Position numbers and translations under genes: made by a program
The notes under the pieces: model-generated
Told to the model about the DNA's origin: nothing
Database searches by the model: none
The model's input: the letters and a program-made list of their open reading frames with translations, nothing else
Shown: in pieces, positions 61,108 to 64,000 of the stretch
Layout: the number at the start of each line of letters is the position of its first letter
Position numbering within the stretch: position 1 is the first letter of the stretch
From: Oscheius tipulae
Lineage: Eukaryota > Nematoda > Chromadorea > Rhabditida > Rhabditidae
Reading direction: 5' to 3'
DNA: 64,000 nucleotides
NCBI GenBank assembly: GCA_037178975.1
Contig: JASJZH010000003.1
Location: forward strand, 2,542,001-2,606,000

Positions 61108-64000
61108 ATGAGTAGTAGTGTGGACCCAAAACCGGCTGAAGACGTTGGAGAAGAAAATGAGGAGATCAAATCGTCCGAAGGCGCGCTGGAGAGATCCGAG
61201 ATGTTTCTAGATGTTGCCATTGACCGAGTCAGTCACATATTCATCGCATTTTACCCAACTTTTAGTCCATCAACACTCGTGCCAAATTATATGTGCATAC
61301 GATTGATTCGAATGAATGGACGGATCGTGGAACGGGCAACGCCGTCACGTTAAGCGAAAAAAATGACGATTCAAAGCTCTTCGTACACTTCAGCAACGAA
61401 AAAGACCGTAAGCTCTTTCGTTTGTCATGTTCGTACAGTAATTTATAGGCAAAATATGTTATGACTGGCCAGTCGAGGAGGACATGGATTTCAGCCGGTC
61501 GCAAGGGACCATCATCATGTTCGCGCCGACTGACGAATATCAAGCATCGCTGAGCTTCCAGACCGAAGAAGGAGCCGATATTTTCTGGAAAGGCCTCTGT
61601 CGTCATCTTGGCAGAGATCCAACTAATGTAATCTTTTCACTTTATTTGATATACTGTATATTTTAAGCTGGACCAATTTTCTCCGAATAGTTCAGACGAC
61701 GAAGGCTTTCTAGACACACCGGCTGCTGTCCCGCCCATAAAACTCGGCACGCTGTCGGAAATCGCGAGAATCGTAACACAAGCCCAGGGAGTCAATGCGA
61801 TGAAGGACAGGATTGCCACGATTTTGGTCAAGAATAAGTATTACCCCTATTTGGAAAAGTATAGTAACCAAGTTCTAGCTGGCTCATCGCTCTGAAGAAT
61901 CTCTACGATATCACGGCCGATCTTGAAGATGGATACTCGCTCGCCCTCATCAGTTCTATCGTTCGGAGCCTTCTCATGCTCAACAGAGACGATATTATCG
62001 AAGTTATTCGTTTCTTCGGCATCGACAAAAGTACATTTCAGCACCTATTCGACAAAGGCAATCTGAGGATCGTGTTTGAGTTGCTGTCACACGTGCACGG
62101 CGAAAATCATCCCATGGATCACGTCAAATTCCTCTACGAAACGGCCGGGATGAAGCACGTTATCAGAATCACCGACGAAGACAAGTATGGCTCTTGTTGT
62201 CGACGCCAAACACTGATTTTCAGGGAACGGATCCAGAAAGCCTATCGCATCCAGTACCTAATGGACTTCATTCTCCCGCCTAGACTCTCGTCTATGGTTC
62301 TCATGGAAGATTCCTGGATCGTGTCGATCGAATCCTACATGGCCGTCCTGAGGTCCAACATCCTCAACGGAATAATGGTTAGAATTATCTCCAACCGTAA
62401 TCAAACCTTTTTAGAAAGGAGCATCGTTCAAATCCGAGGTCATCACATCGCTGGAATCCCCCATACTGGCTGACAGTCATCGTCGAAATCTTACGCTCTT
62501 CCTGAAAGAGTTCTTCAAAATGGCCGATAATCAGGCCATCACGCCGATCGAAAAAAGAAGGATTTTGATGGTTCTTGTTCTCTAGGCACTGAACCTACGC
62601 CTATTTTAGAACTTGATGGAATTGGGTATCCTCCGAATGATTAAGCCAAGCCTGCGTTCTAATGACTATACTATCAAGAAGATCACGGTGGAGGTACCTA
62701 TTTCCCATTGCTAGTAACCTATGCATTTTCTAGATAATGTTGTCGCTGGCAGCGCACGATACAAAGGACCTGCTCAAGTTTATAGTCGAGGATGCCAAGT
62801 CAATTACGGTTCGTTGGTACTTCACCATTACACCAAATGTCTCATTTTAGGAGCCATCGATTCTGTCGGAGCTTGCCCAGATATTCGTCCACGATTCGGA
62901 TCCAGAGACACAGCTCGCCGAGGCAGTCTTCCAGCTGATCCGAACTCTGATCGACAATGAAGACCATGGCGTGGAGAATTCAATGGATCAGAAGCACTTT
63001 GTCAGCCTGTTCTTCCGAAATCACTTCCGCCAAGTCCTGCAGCCACTGATTGATAATGTTGAGGGAGGAACGTTGAAAAAAGGTTGACTTCACTCACTTT
63101 TATTAGTACCCCTAGTTACCTTTAGATACGTACCATACTAGTCGCAAGGCAAACATAACAATCAGTCTGGCTAGCTTCTTCGTGGAACATCATGCGAGCG
63201 TGGCGGTCCGTCATCTGACCTCCGTCGACATCTCAAAATCTATCGTGGCAACTATCGGCAGCAAACACCCGTCTCTCGTCTTGGGTACATTTTGCTCGTT
63301 TCCTAATTTTAAATTTCCAGCCTCCCTGAAATTCATGAAGACCGTAGTCGTGCTGAACGATGAGAAGTACACACAGCATCTGGTCGCCGACGGTATTCTC
63401 ATTCTTATGGTTTCGATCTTCTGTCAAAAGTACAAATATTCCAACAATTTGTACAACTCCACATTCCTCAGCTTTTTCGACGCCGTGGTCAGTTCTTTTC
63501 TGCTCAGAGTGAACCGCCTAACTGTTTTGCTGGTGGAGGTACCATCATATTCTGGTATTCGTAACGAATTTGTAGACCAGAATCAGCATACCTCAGAATT
63601 TTTTGGTCATCTGATAGCTCGCAATGCGGGTCAGTATTTCAAACGCTTCTAACGACTGGAAATCACACCCCACAAGGTAGAGCATGTTCTACTTGCGGTT
63701 CGGGTAATAACTCATCTTGTTTACTTACTCATGAAAAACCTTACCGTATACCTAAACTTAGCAGAGGTACACTGAAGCTCAAAAATCGCGAGCTTACCGA
63801 GAGCACTATGACCCGAGGCGCCTGTTTCAGTACTACCTATTTTCGTGGTATCATGATCCTTTTGCAGAAGAAACGTGACGACATAGTCCAGCATATTATG
63901 GAAAACTATCATACGGATTTCGAGGATTTGACCTACTGCCAGGTGTTCACCGACTTCAAACAAACGTATCGTCACTATCTCCACTTGCGGGATTTGTCAG
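61108..64000 (+). CDS. smk-1: SMK-1 / PP4 regulatory subunit 3, 5' part
   Basis: Exons are 61108-61227, 61266-61407, 61449-61627, 61668-61837, 61879-62184, 62224-62377, 62415-62570, 62610-62693, 62734-62808, 62851-63082, 63126-63284, 63321-63487 and 63868 to beyond the window. About 692 residues are visible. After an acidic N-terminus comes an EVH1/RanBD-like domain (INTRAKLYVHTIDSNEWTDR, LSFQTEEGADIFWKGLCRH), then the SMK-1 helical repeat region (ILVKNNWLIALKNLYDI, YETAGMKHVIRI, NSTFLSFFDAV). In C. elegans SMK-1 is the PP4 regulatory subunit that acts with DAF-16 in longevity and in checkpoint control. A 380-nt intron (63488-63867) breaks the otherwise short-intron pattern. The C-terminus is outside the window. 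Confidence 0.92.

Noticed and set aside
1..64000. CRISPR arrays, bacterial operons, rRNA genes
   Set aside because: None seen; the sequence is eukaryotic with spliceosomal introns, and repeats are transposon-type or simple repeats.

Overview
The window is nuclear DNA from a rhabditid nematode, probably Caenorhabditis or a close relative. The evidence is many 37-50 nt introns that end in TTTTCAG or TTTTAG, acceptor-like sites lying directly upstream of start codons (expected for SL trans-splicing), nematode-specific families (sperm MSP-domain SSP proteins, an SRV-class serpentine receptor, a nematode-style F-box protein, an HTP/HIM-3-type HORMA protein), a tRNA gene inside an intron, and many Tc1/mariner-type and foldback elements. 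All gene models were built by hand from splice sites and reading-frame phase. Names come from recognised motifs, not from database searches.

Layout. 1-955: 3' end of a BTB-domain gene (+). 2114-2363: a 70-aa orphan (+). 2811-3263: foldback element with an 8-bp target-site duplication. 3487-4603: basic Ser/Pro/Arg-rich orphan (-). 4880-7330: transposon graveyard (TA-flanked palindrome, dead mariner, second transposase remnant). 7612-9311: F-box gene (-). 9475-11640: MITE arm and a decayed DIRS/PAT-like retrotransposon. 11751-20010: two meiotic genes, a HORMA axis protein (-) and msh-5 (+), head to head, separated by a 0.7-kb foldback element and enclosed by a long inverted duplication derived from the 3' end of msh-5. 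20010-20553: deleted mariner. 20805-21217: eIF5A-like gene lacking the hypusine lysine. 21690-24260: broken, unrecognised minus-strand gene. 24553-25404: secreted Thr-rich mucin-like protein. 26050-27760: duplication block with an SSP/MSP-domain gene and a gene for a secreted peptide precursor with 12 cysteines in 32 residues. 28545-34377: ELF-like ETS transcription factor (-) with a 3.8-kb intron. 37214-38105: second SSP/MSP gene flanked by short inverted repeats. 39606-54878: an AASDH/ACSF4-type gene (adenylation, carrier, beta-propeller) whose 11.4-kb intron holds five related Glu/Arg-rich coiled-coil genes and a membrane-protein gene on the opposite strand. 54990-56690: inverted copy of the 26-27.7 kb block, with an intact Cys-rich peptide gene and an SSP copy destroyed by an insertion. 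58434-60647: SRV-class 7TM receptor. 61108-end: smk-1 (PP4 regulatory subunit 3), running off the window.

Themes. HORMA and MSH-5 both act at meiotic crossovers in C. elegans, and the SSP genes are sperm genes, so germline functions are well represented. Recent inverted duplications moved or copied germline and secreted-peptide genes here. The observations most worth pursuing are the nested coiled-coil family, the intron that splits the carrier-protein attachment site, the hypusine-less eIF5A relative and the duplicated 12-Cys peptide genes.
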